This document shows, piece by piece, positions 48,061-56,157 of a stretch of 64,000 nt of DNA; within the stretch, counting starts at the first letter, position 1; each line of letters starts with the position of its first letter. This stretch comes from Alphaproteobacteria bacterium. GTDB taxonomy: Bacteria > Pseudomonadota > Alphaproteobacteria > JANQMY01. A program made the position numbers and the translations under genes. The stretch is taken from the NCBI GenBank assembly GCA_028289425.1, contig JANQPL010000011.1, positions 62,001 to 126,000 of the forward strand. Direction: 5' to 3'. The notes under the pieces were generated by a model. The model was not told the origin of the DNA. It saw only the letters and a program-made list of their open reading frames with translations, and did no database searches.

Positions 48061-48546
48061 ATGAAACCCAATCTCGCCCTAACCACCTTGTTCGCTGTGG
48101 CAATCACAGCTCTCACTGCAACCGCGTTTGCCGCTGACGAGTACAATGTGGGAAATGGATTGACGCTCAGCGGTGAACCGTTGGGTATGCATGGTGTCGA
48201 TCCAGTGTCTATGTTTAACAGCGCAACCCCGCGCATTGGCGATGCAATTCACACCACAGCACACAATGGTGTCGACTACTATTTCGCCTCGGCTGAAACA
48301 CAAGAACTGTTCGAAACCGATCCGGCAACATATCTGCCGCAATTCGGAGGCTTCTGCGCATTCGGTGTCTTTGTCGGCAAGAAACTGGACGGCGATGTCC
48401 GCTACGCCGACATCGTGGATGGCAAACTCTACTTGTTTGTGAATGCTGCAATCTTCGAAAAATATCTGCAGCAGAAGAAAGAGGTGATTACGGGTGCTCA
48501 CGCAAAATGGCCTGACATTGAAGCCGTGCCCGTCGCAGATCTCTAA
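48061..48546 (+). CDS. Exported YHS-domain protein
   Basis: 161 residues. Signal peptide (LALTTLFAVAITALTATAFA) and a YHS-like domain: GVDPVSMF, then GVDYYFASAETQELFETDPATYLPQFGGFCAFGVFVGKK. YHS domains are often metal-associated; here a single Cys lies in GGFCAFG. GGAGAC precedes ATG 48061. A GC-rich hairpin follows the stop, so this ends the transcription unit that contains the isochorismatase. Confidence 0.87.
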   Translation: MKPNLALTTLFAVAITALTATAFAADEYNVGNGLTLSGEPLGMHGVDPVSMFNSATPRIGDAIHTTAHNGVDYYFASAETQELFETDPATYLPQFGGFCAFGVFVGKKLDGDVRYADIVDGKLYLFVNAAIFEKYLQQKKEVITGAHAKWPDIEAVPVADL

Positions 48547-48568
48547 AACAAGAATTGTTCCCGTTATT

Positions 48569-48591
48569 GGGCCCCGCGATCGGCGGGGCCC
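48569..48591 (+). terminator. Hairpin after the YHS gene
   Basis: Nine-base arms GGGCCCCGC (48569-48577) and GCGGGGCCC (48583-48591) with a GATCG loop, 22 bp after the stop. The following sequence is only moderately T-rich. Confidence 0.65.
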
Positions 48592-48817
48592 CTTCACATT
48601 CTTTTGCAGTACTTGCCAAACCGGGTGATCGGGTGCGGTGCTGTTTCACACAGAGATAAGCGTTCGCAAGCCGTTGAGTGAGCGTCTGTTTCTGCCGACA
48701 TCCACATTCAGCCGTGATTGGATATTGCATGGGAATTGTTCTGACTGGCGGGCGCTCGGTCGGGTTGATCCGATACTCTTGGCCTGTGTCGCCGATCAGT
48801 TCGTCTCAATCCATCCC

Positions 48818-49135
48818 TCACAATTCTTCGAGCCGCCGGGCGGCAAGGTAGCCATATTGAGAGTCTTTGTGCTGATCTTTTAGGTACTCGAAGAGCGTTT
48901 CTGCTTTCTCGTTCTGGCCCAGTTGCTGATATGTCTGAGCTTTCGGATAGGTAAGCTCTGCTCTCAAGGCCGGCGTGACATCACCGATGTTTTCCGCTTG
49001 CGTGATCAGTTTCAGCGTTTTTGGATAGTTCTCGTTTTCATAAGACTCGTAGGCCTTCGTGATCGAGCCTGTTTGCAGAAGGCCGGTGCATCCAGCCGTG
49101 AATAGCAAAAATCCTGAGAGGAACAATATCTTCAT
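48818..49135 (-). CDS. Small TPR-type lipoprotein
   Basis: 105 residues from ATG 49135, preceded by GGAGAA. The lipobox is LLFTAGC (FLSGFLLFTAGCTG), so the mature protein starts at Cys and is anchored in a membrane. The rest (YESYENENYPKTLKLITQAE, RAELTYPKAQTYQQLGQNEKAETLFEYLKDQHKDSQYGYLAARRLEEL) is two or three TPR-like helical hairpins. Probably a protein-interaction adaptor; partner unknown. Confidence 0.8.
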   Translation of the reverse strand: MKILFLSGFLLFTAGCTGLLQTGSITKAYESYENENYPKTLKLITQAENIGDVTPALRAELTYPKAQTYQQLGQNEKAETLFEYLKDQHKDSQYGYLAARRLEEL

Positions 49136-49639
49136 TGGGTTCTCCAAAGTTAAGCGTCGAAAATTCGTCAGACCGGGCGGTCAGACGTGTCGTCTGTTCG
49201 GCGATAAGGTATGGCCAACAACGACCGATCACATCGGCTGGAGGATTGATTGGCAGCTCCCCCTGGGGGCTGATTTTGGGCACGGTCCGAGACCTCAAAC
49301 CTCCTCCATTAGGGGGAGGCGCTATCAACCGACAGCATTTCGTTCCGCGCCCGCGCTTGCCGCGGCACGACCAAACGCGAAAGATTTCTTGAGCGCAGAT
49401 CGGAAAAACCTATCGGCAACCCCCTCCTGCTGCTTTGAGATTTAGCCTTCAGACCAAGCAACACGCCATTTTGCAGGGGTCGTGTGTGCGGAAGGGCCCG
49501 TCCCACACGCAAAGGAGAATTGGGCTTTGCGCAACCTTCGCCCTGGCCGGCCGGAACCGGCGGCCTATATGGCTTTGTTGAATAAACGCGCAACAAAGAA
49601 TCGCGCGGCCAAAAATCATCAGGAGGTAGGGCGCGGCTC
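49136..49639. other. 504-bp region without a convincing gene
   Basis: No frame with a good start and coding look. It contains a hairpin CCTCC...GGAGG near 49301-49320 and a CAGCTCCCCCTGGGGGCTG hairpin near 49253-49271. An IS-end-like sequence lies at 49571-49598. A ribosome-site-like AAAGGAGA near 49511 precedes only a very short frame. The leader of the Spinster-like MFS gene, with its AGGAGG, occupies the last 30 bp. Confidence 0.5.
49571..49598. mobile_element. IS5/IS903-like terminal repeat remnant (solo)
   Basis: GGCTTTGTTGAATAAA (49571-49586) matches, as I recall it, the first 16 bases of the IS903 terminal inverted repeat. No transposase and no second end are present. The eight-base CTTTGTTG also pairs with CAACAAAG at 49591-49598, so a chance hairpin is an alternative. 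Confidence 0.35.
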
Positions 49640-51067
49640 ATGGAGGAAGATCGCAAGCTTGCGGCGGCGCCCGGCGTTCCCGCGGAGAGCCAGACGGCTG
49701 CGCAGACGGCCGGCGTTGCGGCCGAGGGGCAGACGGCCCGGGGCTTCGGCGCCTCGTCGACCCTGGGCGCGCCGAGCTATCCGAGCCACGCCAACCTGCT
49801 CGGCTTTCAGATCAGCTACCGCGCCTATGTGCTCTTCCTGCTCACGGCGGTTTATCTGATCAATTTCGTAGACCGTCAGATCATCTCGATCTTGCTGCCC
49901 TTCATCAAAGACGAGTTCCAAGTCAGTGACACCTGGCTGGGCCTGTTAAGCGGCCTGGCATTCGGTCTGTTCTACGCGACCCTCGGCATTCCCATTGCCC
50001 GCTATGCCGACAAGCACAGCCGAAAGACCATCATCTCGGTCTCGCTCGCGCTCTTTTCCTTCATGACGGTGCTGTGCGGGCTTGCCACCCAGTTCTGGCA
50101 TCTGTTCCTGGCGCGCATGGGGGTGGGCGTCGGCGAAGCGGGCACCAGCCCGCCCTCCCATTCCATCATCGCGGATCTTTACAAGCCTGAGGAGCGCGCG
50201 ACCGCCATGGGCATTTTCGCCTTGGGCGTGCCCCTTGGCATCATGGTGGGCTTTTTTGCCGGCGGTCAGATCGCGGCGGCGTTCGATTGGCGCATTGCGT
50301 TTATCGCGGCGGGGCTGCCGGGCCTGGTGCTTGCGCTCATTGTCTATTTCACCTTGCGGGATCCGCCGCGCGGACTCGCGGACAACCGCCACCACGAAGA
50401 TGTGGAACAACCGCCGCTGGGCGAGGTGGTGCGCATCCTCATCTCACGGTCCTCATTCGTGCATATCTGCTTTGGCGCCGCGCTCAGCGCGCTGGTGGGA
50501 TATGGGGTTGCCCAATGGGTGCCGTCCTATCTGGTCCGCACACACCAGATGGATATCGGGACGGTCGGCCTCGTGCTTGCCATGATCTTCGGTGTATTCG
50601 GCGGCATCGGTACCTTCTTCGGCGGATATCTCGCCGACAAGCTGGCGCAACGGGATATCCGCTGGACCATGTGGCTACCGGCGCTGGGCGTGACGGTTTC
50701 GACGCCGTTCGCGCTCTTCTTCTATCTCTCCGACCTGGTCGTGCTGGGGATCCTTGCCTTCCTGGTGCCGGCGACGCTGAGCGCGATTTTCCTGGCGCCG
50801 GCGCTTGCGATTTGCCAGTCCCTGGTTCCCACCGCCATGCGGGCGACCACTTCGGCGGTGTTCTTGTTCATCACCAACATTGTCGGTCTGGGCCTCGGGC
50901 CGCTGGCCATTGGGGCACTGAGCGATTTTCTGTTGCCGGCGGCGGGCGATGCAAGCACGGCGCTGCGCTGGTCGCTTGCCCTTGTCTCATTGATCGGGCT
51001 TTGGTCCGCGCTTCACATGTATCTGGCTTCGCGTTCCCTGAAGGCCGATCTGGCGCGGGCGGAATGA
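49640..51067 (+). CDS. Spinster-like MFS transporter
   Basis: 475 residues with 12 predicted membrane helices. VYLINFVDRQIISILLPFIKDEF, then LGIPIARYADKHSRKTII (motif A) and RMGVGVGEAGTSPPSHSIIADLYKPEERATAMGIFALG, are hallmarks of the Spinster (Spns) branch. These move sphingoid lipids, lysolipids or small acids; the bacterial substrate is usually unknown. The first ~55 residues are Ala/Gln-rich and may be partly untranslated. The gene is more GC-rich than its neighbours and follows an IS-end-like remnant, so recent transfer is possible. Confidence 0.88.
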   Translation: MEEDRKLAAAPGVPAESQTAAQTAGVAAEGQTARGFGASSTLGAPSYPSHANLLGFQISYRAYVLFLLTAVYLINFVDRQIISILLPFIKDEFQVSDTWLGLLSGLAFGLFYATLGIPIARYADKHSRKTIISVSLALFSFMTVLCGLATQFWHLFLARMGVGVGEAGTSPPSHSIIADLYKPEERATAMGIFALGVPLGIMVGFFAGGQIAAAFDWRIAFIAAGLPGLVLALIVYFTLRDPPRGLADNRHHEDVEQPPLGEVVRILISRSSFVHICFGAALSALVGYGVAQWVPSYLVRTHQMDIGTVGLVLAMIFGVFGGIGTFFGGYLADKLAQRDIRWTMWLPALGVTVSTPFALFFYLSDLVVLGILAFLVPATLSAIFLAPALAICQSLVPTAMRATTSAVFLFITNIVGLGLGPLAIGALSDFLLPAAGDASTALRWSLALVSLIGLWSALHMYLASRSLKADLARAE

Positions 51068-51095
51068 CCTGAGGCCAAGGATAAAGGGCAGCGCG

Positions 51096-51383
51096 TCAAT
51101 CTCTTCGCGTGTGGGGCCGCCGGGGTATCCACGCACGGTCTCCTCTAATACCGTCGTCGCGAATTAACAGCTCCACATTCTTGCTGCGGCACCGGCTGCA
51201 TTTGGCCGATGTGCGCACTTCATACAGCGTACAGTAACGGCCCCGTTCGTTCATGATCTTGACCACGTCCAGTCCCGAAAAATTCCCGCATTTAAGGCAT
51301 TCTATGTGCAGGCTGTAGCGATGCAGGAGATCGCCGAGCGTGCGCAGTTCGACTTTGTGAATGGTAAGGGAAAGCTCATCCAT
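51096..51383 (-). CDS. Small zinc-ribbon-like protein under a LexA box
   Basis: 95 residues from ATG 51383 (MDELSLTIHKVELRTLGDLLHRYSLHIECLKCGN). Two Cys pairs, CLKC and CSRC, about 30 residues apart, could bind one zinc. The tail is basic (RGDRAWIPRRPHTRRD). I recognise no family. The promoter has a perfect GTTC-N7-GTTC LexA site 5 bp before the ATG, so it is probably induced by DNA damage. Confidence 0.65.
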   Translation of the reverse strand: MDELSLTIHKVELRTLGDLLHRYSLHIECLKCGNFSGLDVVKIMNERGRYCTLYEVRTSAKCSRCRSKNVELLIRDDGIRGDRAWIPRRPHTRRD

Positions 51384-51387
51384 ATGA

Positions 51388-51402
51388 GAACAAAATATGA
51401 AC
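51388..51402 (-). promoter_or_regulatory. LexA (SOS) box, alphaproteobacterial type
   Basis: On the minus strand GTTCATATTTTGTTC, an exact match to GTTC-N7-GTTC, the LexA site established in alphaproteobacteria. It ends 5 bp from the ATG of the small zinc-ribbon gene; bound LexA would block transcription start. Confidence 0.7.
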
Positions 51403-51460
51403 AAAATGAATGAGTCAATCGACGTTTCCCGCGTCTAAGCCTCTGACTACAAGCAAAAAT

Positions 51461-52720
51461 TTAAAGCGGGTGCACCTGAACGGGCACGTCGGCGATGCCG
51501 CGGATGAAATTGTTGGGCAGGCGCTTGACCTCACCCACCACTTCCACATGGCGGAAGCGTTTCATGATTTCTTCCCACAACACCCGCAGCTGCATTTCCG
51601 CCAAGCGGTTGCCCATACAGCGGTGCACGCCGAAGCCGAACGCCACATGGTGGCGCGCATTGGGCCGGTCGATGATCAGCCGGTCCGCATCGGGAAACAC
51701 ACTTTCGTCGCGGTTGCCGGAGAGATACCACATAACCACCTTGTCGCCTTCGCGGATGGTCTTGCCCCCCAGTTCCACGTCCTTCAACGCCGTGCGGCGC
51801 ATGTGAATGACCGGCGTTTGGAAGCGGATCATCTCCGATACCATGTTGGGAATGAGCGACGGGTCCTTACGCAACTTGTCATATTCTTCCGGATACTGAT
51901 TGAGACCGACAACGCCCCCGGAAATGCTGTTGCGCGTCGTGTCATTGCCGCCCACGATCAACAACAAAATGTTGCCGATGAAAAGCTGCGGGTTTTCGTT
52001 CATGTTCTTGGTGTTTTCTCCATGGGCGAGCATGGAGATCAGATCGAACTTGGGGTCCGCCGCCGCCCGCTCGTTCCACAATTGATAGAATTCCGCCGCA
52101 CATTGCATGAGTTCGTTGCGGCGGTAATCCATGTCCACTTCCTGACCCGTGGTTTCTTCCACGGCGGTGGTAATGTCGGACCAATGGATGAGCTTGCGGC
52201 GATCTTCATAGGGGAAGTCGAATAGAGTGGCCAGCATGCGCGCCGTCAGCTCCACGGACACTTTGTCGACCCAATTGAAGGTTTCACCCACCGGCAGATG
52301 ATCGAGAATGTCGGCCGCCCGTTCGCGGATGAGCGGTTCCAAATTCATCAGATTGCGCGGTTCGACGGAAGGCGACACGGTTTTGCGTTGCTTGCCGTGG
52401 TCGGGCTCGTCCATGGCGATGAAATTCTCAAGCCGGTCCCGTTCGTCCATGTCTTCTTCGTCGAAATCGACGATGGATATTCCTTGGGCGGAGGAAAAAT
52501 CTTTGTGGTTTGTGTCGACCGCCATCACCGTTTCATGGGTCGTGGCCGACCAGAAACGGCCGTTGGGACTTTCTTCGGTGAGATGCACCGGATCTTCCGC
52601 ACGCAGCCGGGCAAACCAGGGCTGCCAGGTGTCGTGCTCGTAGATGCTGGCTTCACTCACATCGATCTGGTCGAGGGGCACTTGCGCGATTTCATCGGCT
52701 GGCTTGGTCATCACGGTCAT
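51461..52720 (-). CDS. Cytochrome P450, CYP153-like
   Basis: 419 residues. Heme-binding loop FGFGVHRCMGNRLAE, ExxR helix SEMIRFQTPVIHMRR and I-helix LLIVGGNDTTRNSISGG. The GGNDTTRN sequence is characteristic of CYP153 alkane/fatty-acid omega-hydroxylases. It needs a ferredoxin and reductase, which are not in the window. The gene is monocistronic; TTGACAATGTC at 52779-52789, about 59 bp upstream, resembles the TetR sites at 29864-29931. Confidence 0.9.
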   Translation of the reverse strand: MTVMTKPADEIAQVPLDQIDVSEASIYEHDTWQPWFARLRAEDPVHLTEESPNGRFWSATTHETVMAVDTNHKDFSSAQGISIVDFDEEDMDERDRLENFIAMDEPDHGKQRKTVSPSVEPRNLMNLEPLIRERAADILDHLPVGETFNWVDKVSVELTARMLATLFDFPYEDRRKLIHWSDITTAVEETTGQEVDMDYRRNELMQCAAEFYQLWNERAAADPKFDLISMLAHGENTKNMNENPQLFIGNILLLIVGGNDTTRNSISGGVVGLNQYPEEYDKLRKDPSLIPNMVSEMIRFQTPVIHMRRTALKDVELGGKTIREGDKVVMWYLSGNRDESVFPDADRLIIDRPNARHHVAFGFGVHRCMGNRLAEMQLRVLWEEIMKRFRHVEVVGEVKRLPNNFIRGIADVPVQVHPL

Positions 52721-52829
52721 GGCGGGTCCTCCCCCCGTGTGGCGAATATGACGGCTGCGTCAAGTTTAGCCAAAAGGGTTGACAATGTCTTGCATTTTCG
52801 AGGCAAACACGGTTTCCGCCGGGGGCCCC

Positions 52830-53543
52830 TTAACGGGTTGTGGGGACGAGGTTCCAATTGCCGGTGCCGAACTGGCCCTGCAGCACCAGCGTGCCCGTGT
52901 CCGTGATTCGGTAGCTGCCGGAATCGGTAAACGGCGTGCCCGGCGCCAGCACCGGATTGCTGGTCCATGTGCCCGACAATGACCATTTGTCGCCGTTTGT
53001 TTCATAAGACCCGGAATGGCGCGCCCCGTTCGACGTATCGGTGAATTGGTAGGTGCCGTCAGACCGGAAGTCCATGGTCCAGCGCAGCGCGCGGCCTTGG
53101 GGGCCGGGCACAAAAATCTCCCAAAACCCCGCCATGCCGGGTGCCGGCGGCGGTGTCCGCCGTTCGGTGTCCCGATTGGCTGTCGATGTGGTTGCCGCGT
53201 CTGAGGAACTGTCCGTTCGTTCTTCGTCGGCGACATCCTTGATCGCGCCCGCGCGGAATTCCGCTTGCTGATCATCCGGCACCCCACGGAAAAACACGGC
53301 CGCCACGAGCACCAGTAGGAGAAGCCCACCGCCGCCGATCAAGGCGGGCTGCATCCAGGACGGGGCCGATGTACCGGCACGGGAACTTGCCGCCTGGGGC
53401 GCGGGGGCGGCTCTTTCCTCCGGCGCCGCTGCCGGTTCCGCCGGCGCACCGCATTGAGGGCACGCATCGTGTGCCGCCGCATCAAAGACGTGGCCCTCCG
53501 GACAACGGGTCATACGGCGGGTGGGTGTATCGTCCGTACTCAT
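52830..53543 (-). CDS. Zinc-ribbon membrane protein with C-terminal beta domain
   Basis: 237 residues. N-terminal zinc ribbon (MTRCPEGHVFDAAAHDACPQCGAPAE), an Ala/Pro-rich linker, one membrane segment (LIGGGGLLLLVLVAAVFF) and a low-complexity stretch. The C-terminal ~95 residues (GFWEIFVPGPQGRALRWTMDFRSDGTYQFTDTSNGARHSGSYETNGDKWSLSGTW) look like a lipocalin-like beta barrel outside the membrane. I recognise no family. It lies 9 bp downstream of the ExbD-like gene, as third gene of a run. Confidence 0.75.
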   Translation of the reverse strand: MSTDDTPTRRMTRCPEGHVFDAAAHDACPQCGAPAEPAAAPEERAAPAPQAASSRAGTSAPSWMQPALIGGGGLLLLVLVAAVFFRGVPDDQQAEFRAGAIKDVADEERTDSSSDAATTSTANRDTERRTPPPAPGMAGFWEIFVPGPQGRALRWTMDFRSDGTYQFTDTSNGARHSGSYETNGDKWSLSGTWTSNPVLAPGTPFTDSGSYRITDTGTLVLQGQFGTGNWNLVPTTR

Positions 53544-53552
53544 ATGAAGCCC

Positions 53553-54473
53553 CTATGATGATGGCTCTGGCGTATTCGCCACGCGCTCGCGCACAATCCT
53601 CAGTTCTTCCTCGCGCTGCTCGGGCGTTGCCGGCACATACTCAAACCCGTAATCGTCCAGCACGGTGATGGCGCCCAGGTAATCAAACGAGTTTTCAGGC
53701 GTCAGGGTGGTGTGGCCCACAACGGTGAAAAAGTTGCCAAACCCGATAGCGTGGGAATCGACGCGGCACTCGGCGTCCGGTTCGGGATCCCGCAGATTGA
53801 CAAAGACCTTGAAGGTAAATCCGGGCGACGTGATCGAGACCATGGAAAGCTCATTGCCCGGCCCCTTGTCCAAGCTCGACGCCGAATCGCCTTCAAACCC
53901 CTGGAAGCTGCGCGTGCGTGGATCGAATTGCGCACCTAAACGATCGCTTTCGGCACCGCGCCGATTGGACTCGACAAAGAGATCCACATTGTGCGCACAC
54001 ATCCAGTCGGCCGAAACGACCAGCGGGTTCCGCCGCTCAAGCTCGTCCACCAGGTCCTTCGCGCGTTCCAGCTGCGCATTCTTTTCGTCGATTTCATTTT
54101 CAACCGTGTTCAATTGCTCGTGCGCCCGGTCTAAGTGCCGGATGACGCGTTCCACGTCCGTCGCGATACCGCCGGTCATCGCTTCAATCTGGGCAATGGT
54201 TTCTTCCATGGGGAGCCCGGCGGTGGTGGCGCCTTGCTCTGACAGGATCAGATCCTCGAAGATGGTTTCGGTGCCGCCACGGATGTCGCTGAGCCCCGCG
54301 ATGGCGGCATCGAGCTTCTCGCGCAGTTCCTCCACATCTTCTTTTGGTTCGGGGTCGAACTCGTAATAGCGGGCCAGCACGATCATAATGATCAGAAACG
54401 CCCCCATGGCGCCTGAGATCACATCCATGAGGGACAGGCTGAAAATGCTGATGTCGCGGTTAGGGCGTCTCAT
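53553..54473 (-). CDS. ExbD/MotB-like single-span protein with coiled coil
   Basis: 306 residues. RDISIFSLSLMDVISGAMGAFLIIMIVLARYY at the N-terminus is a single membrane segment with Asp at its start, like the proton-pathway helix of ExbD/TolR/MotB. A long predicted coiled coil (residues ~45-150, heptad-like LxxAxEQLNTVENEIDEKNAQLERAKDLVDELE) follows. The C-terminal ~150-residue domain I do not recognise; it has no OmpA-type peptidoglycan motif. It lies 12 bp after the ExbB-like gene, so the two should form a complex. Confidence 0.75.
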   Translation of the reverse strand: MRRPNRDISIFSLSLMDVISGAMGAFLIIMIVLARYYEFDPEPKEDVEELREKLDAAIAGLSDIRGGTETIFEDLILSEQGATTAGLPMEETIAQIEAMTGGIATDVERVIRHLDRAHEQLNTVENEIDEKNAQLERAKDLVDELERRNPLVVSADWMCAHNVDLFVESNRRGAESDRLGAQFDPRTRSFQGFEGDSASSLDKGPGNELSMVSITSPGFTFKVFVNLRDPEPDAECRVDSHAIGFGNFFTVVGHTTLTPENSFDYLGAITVLDDYGFEYVPATPEQREEELRIVRERVANTPEPSS

Positions 54474-54485
54474 GGAAACAACCGC

Positions 54486-55349
54486 TCAGTCGCCCACGTA
54501 AAGCCGGTTGATGAGATTCTTGAGGCAATAGGATCCGGCGTGGTTGAGCGCCAGTTCTTCCTGCTTTTGCACGATGCTGAGCACGAACATGATGATGGCA
54601 CTGTAAGCGAGTGCCAAGATGGTCGTATCGAACGCCACCGACAGCGCGGCGGTGACGGTGCTCAAGTCCATCGTGTCGGGATCGATCAGGCTGAGCGCAG
54701 CCGCAATACCAACCACCGTGCCGATAAAGCCCACGGTCGGGATCAGCCACGAAAAATAGCGCGCCAGTTGATAGCGCAAATCAACCCGATGGGACATGAG
54801 TTCCATGGTGGCATTCAGAACACTGACGGTTTGATCGACCGAACGGCTGGCTTGGGCCTGTAGGATACAGAGGTCAATCAGATAGGGTAGGAAGCCCCTG
54901 TCAGCCGTAAAGGACCCTGCCACCTTCCGCCGGATGGGACCCAGATCGTCGATCATCAGCACCGTGCCGTCATCTTCCGGCAAATAGCGCTGTTGCAAGA
55001 ACCCCATCTCGGCGCGGGCGGTGCTCCAGCGGGTGAATAATTCCCCCATGGCGATAAAGAAGAGCAGGTGCTCAATGTTCTGGATCGTGAACGGATAGGG
55101 AAAGACCGCATCACCCCGCCCCAGCCAAAACGCCGCCGTGCGCCCGGTGCCGCCGGTGATCAAATCCAGAACTAGAATGAAGATGCATGCCGCAAAGGCC
55201 GCCCCACCCAGCACGACCGGCCCACCGGACAGTCGGGCAAGCGACAAAGCGCTTCCGCCGGACGCTGACTGTTGTTCTTGGGTGACTGACAATGCGGCAG
55301 GCCCCCGCCCAGTTGGTCTGTATCCTCGAACGGAGATTACACATCCCAC
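54486..55349 (-). CDS. MotA/TolQ/ExbB-type proton channel protein
   Basis: 287 residues. Three to four membrane helices: VVLGGAAFAACIFILVLDL, FTIQNIEHLLFFIAMGELF, and the paired conserved helices YFSWLIPTVGFIGTVVGIAAAL and LALAYSAIIMFVLSIVQ, with VTAALSVAFDTTILAL between them. These last match the ExbB/TolQ channel block. A polar N-terminal ~40 residues precede; the start may be a later codon. It heads a minus-strand run with the ExbD-like and zinc-ribbon genes. No TonB, TolA or flagellar genes are adjacent. Confidence 0.85.
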   Translation of the reverse strand: MGCVISVRGYRPTGRGPAALSVTQEQQSASGGSALSLARLSGGPVVLGGAAFAACIFILVLDLITGGTGRTAAFWLGRGDAVFPYPFTIQNIEHLLFFIAMGELFTRWSTARAEMGFLQQRYLPEDDGTVLMIDDLGPIRRKVAGSFTADRGFLPYLIDLCILQAQASRSVDQTVSVLNATMELMSHRVDLRYQLARYFSWLIPTVGFIGTVVGIAAALSLIDPDTMDLSTVTAALSVAFDTTILALAYSAIIMFVLSIVQKQEELALNHAGSYCLKNLINRLYVGD

Positions 55350-55419
55350 CCGCAGGCGCCAAACGCTAAGTGGCGCTGCTTTCCAGTCGTTGGGTTGTGT
55401 TTGCTATCGGGCGGACAGT

Positions 55420-56145
55420 CTATGCAGCCTTCCGTTTGAGAAGGTATTCCGCGTAAAGCGCGGCCATACGCAAAACGGCCGATGCACCGGCAAAAGACTG
55501 GCCGGGGTTCGAGATCTCCAACGTGCCGTTGGGACCTTCAAGCGTAAGGCTCATGGCCGATGGGCCGGTCTCCACAACCGTCTCGATACCAAGCTGACGG
55601 TACACCGCGTTCATGGTGGCGGCCTTCGGGTGAGCGAGTTTGAACCCGCTGATCTTGGTGCACCGGTCCACATCGCCATGGTCAAGCCGGTTTCGCCATT
55701 CAATGACGCAGGCCCGCTGGCTTTCGAACCCGGGCCCTAATATGCCCCGTGTATAGTCCACGCGTTTGCCGTCACGCTCGTAATCGATGGTCTCCACCCG
55801 CTCCAGCGGGGCGCCCGCCATTTCTGCGCGTTTCGAGAAAGCATCAAAATCGTCCGTCGCCACATACCAAAACAAAAGCTGTGGCTCTTCGAAAGTTGAG
55901 ATGATCTGATTAATGGGATTGAACCCCTTAAACGCGGGGTTAGGGCCCAACAGTTCCACGAAGCTGTCGTCGCCCACCGGCAGCGCGCCAGACCAATACC
56001 ATTGGCCGGGTTCCGGTTCCGTCAAATAGGGCGCAGCGCCAAGCTTGTCCCGTAACCAAGCCACCGCCGCTTCCGTATCGGGCCCTGCGATCGCGATGTG
56101 ATCGATAGGAAATCCGTGGCTGCGTGGCAGAACAGTGCCTGTCAT
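55420..56145 (-). CDS. Glyoxalase-like/VOC domain protein
   Basis: 241 residues. FPIDHIAIAGPDTEAAVAWLRDKLGA is the start of a VOC fold, and FVELLGPNPAFKG with LLFWYVATDDFDAF supply metal-ligand positions. It is the Glyoxalase_3 (PF13468) type, enzymatic role unknown. It lies 12 bp downstream of the TonB receptor gene on the same strand and may be cotranscribed with it. Confidence 0.82.
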   Translation of the reverse strand: MTGTVLPRSHGFPIDHIAIAGPDTEAAVAWLRDKLGAAPYLTEPEPGQWYWSGALPVGDDSFVELLGPNPAFKGFNPINQIISTFEEPQLLFWYVATDDFDAFSKRAEMAGAPLERVETIDYERDGKRVDYTRGILGPGFESQRACVIEWRNRLDHGDVDRCTKISGFKLAHPKAATMNAVYRQLGIETVVETGPSAMSLTLEGPNGTLEISNPGQSFAGASAVLRMAALYAEYLLKRKAA

Positions 56146-56157
56146 TGAGCCCCCTTG

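Noticed and set aside
48638-48883. Plus-strand 81-residue frame after the YHS gene
   Set aside because: No ribosome site, no recognisable domain and it overlaps the TPR lipoprotein gene on the other strand.
51410-52225. Plus-strand 271-residue frame opposite the P450
   Set aside because: It mirrors the heme loop and I-helix of the P450; no independent features.
52830-55349. Zorya-type anti-phage system
   Set aside because: ZorA/ZorB-like proteins would need a peptidoglycan-binding OmpA domain and a ZorD helicase; neither is present.
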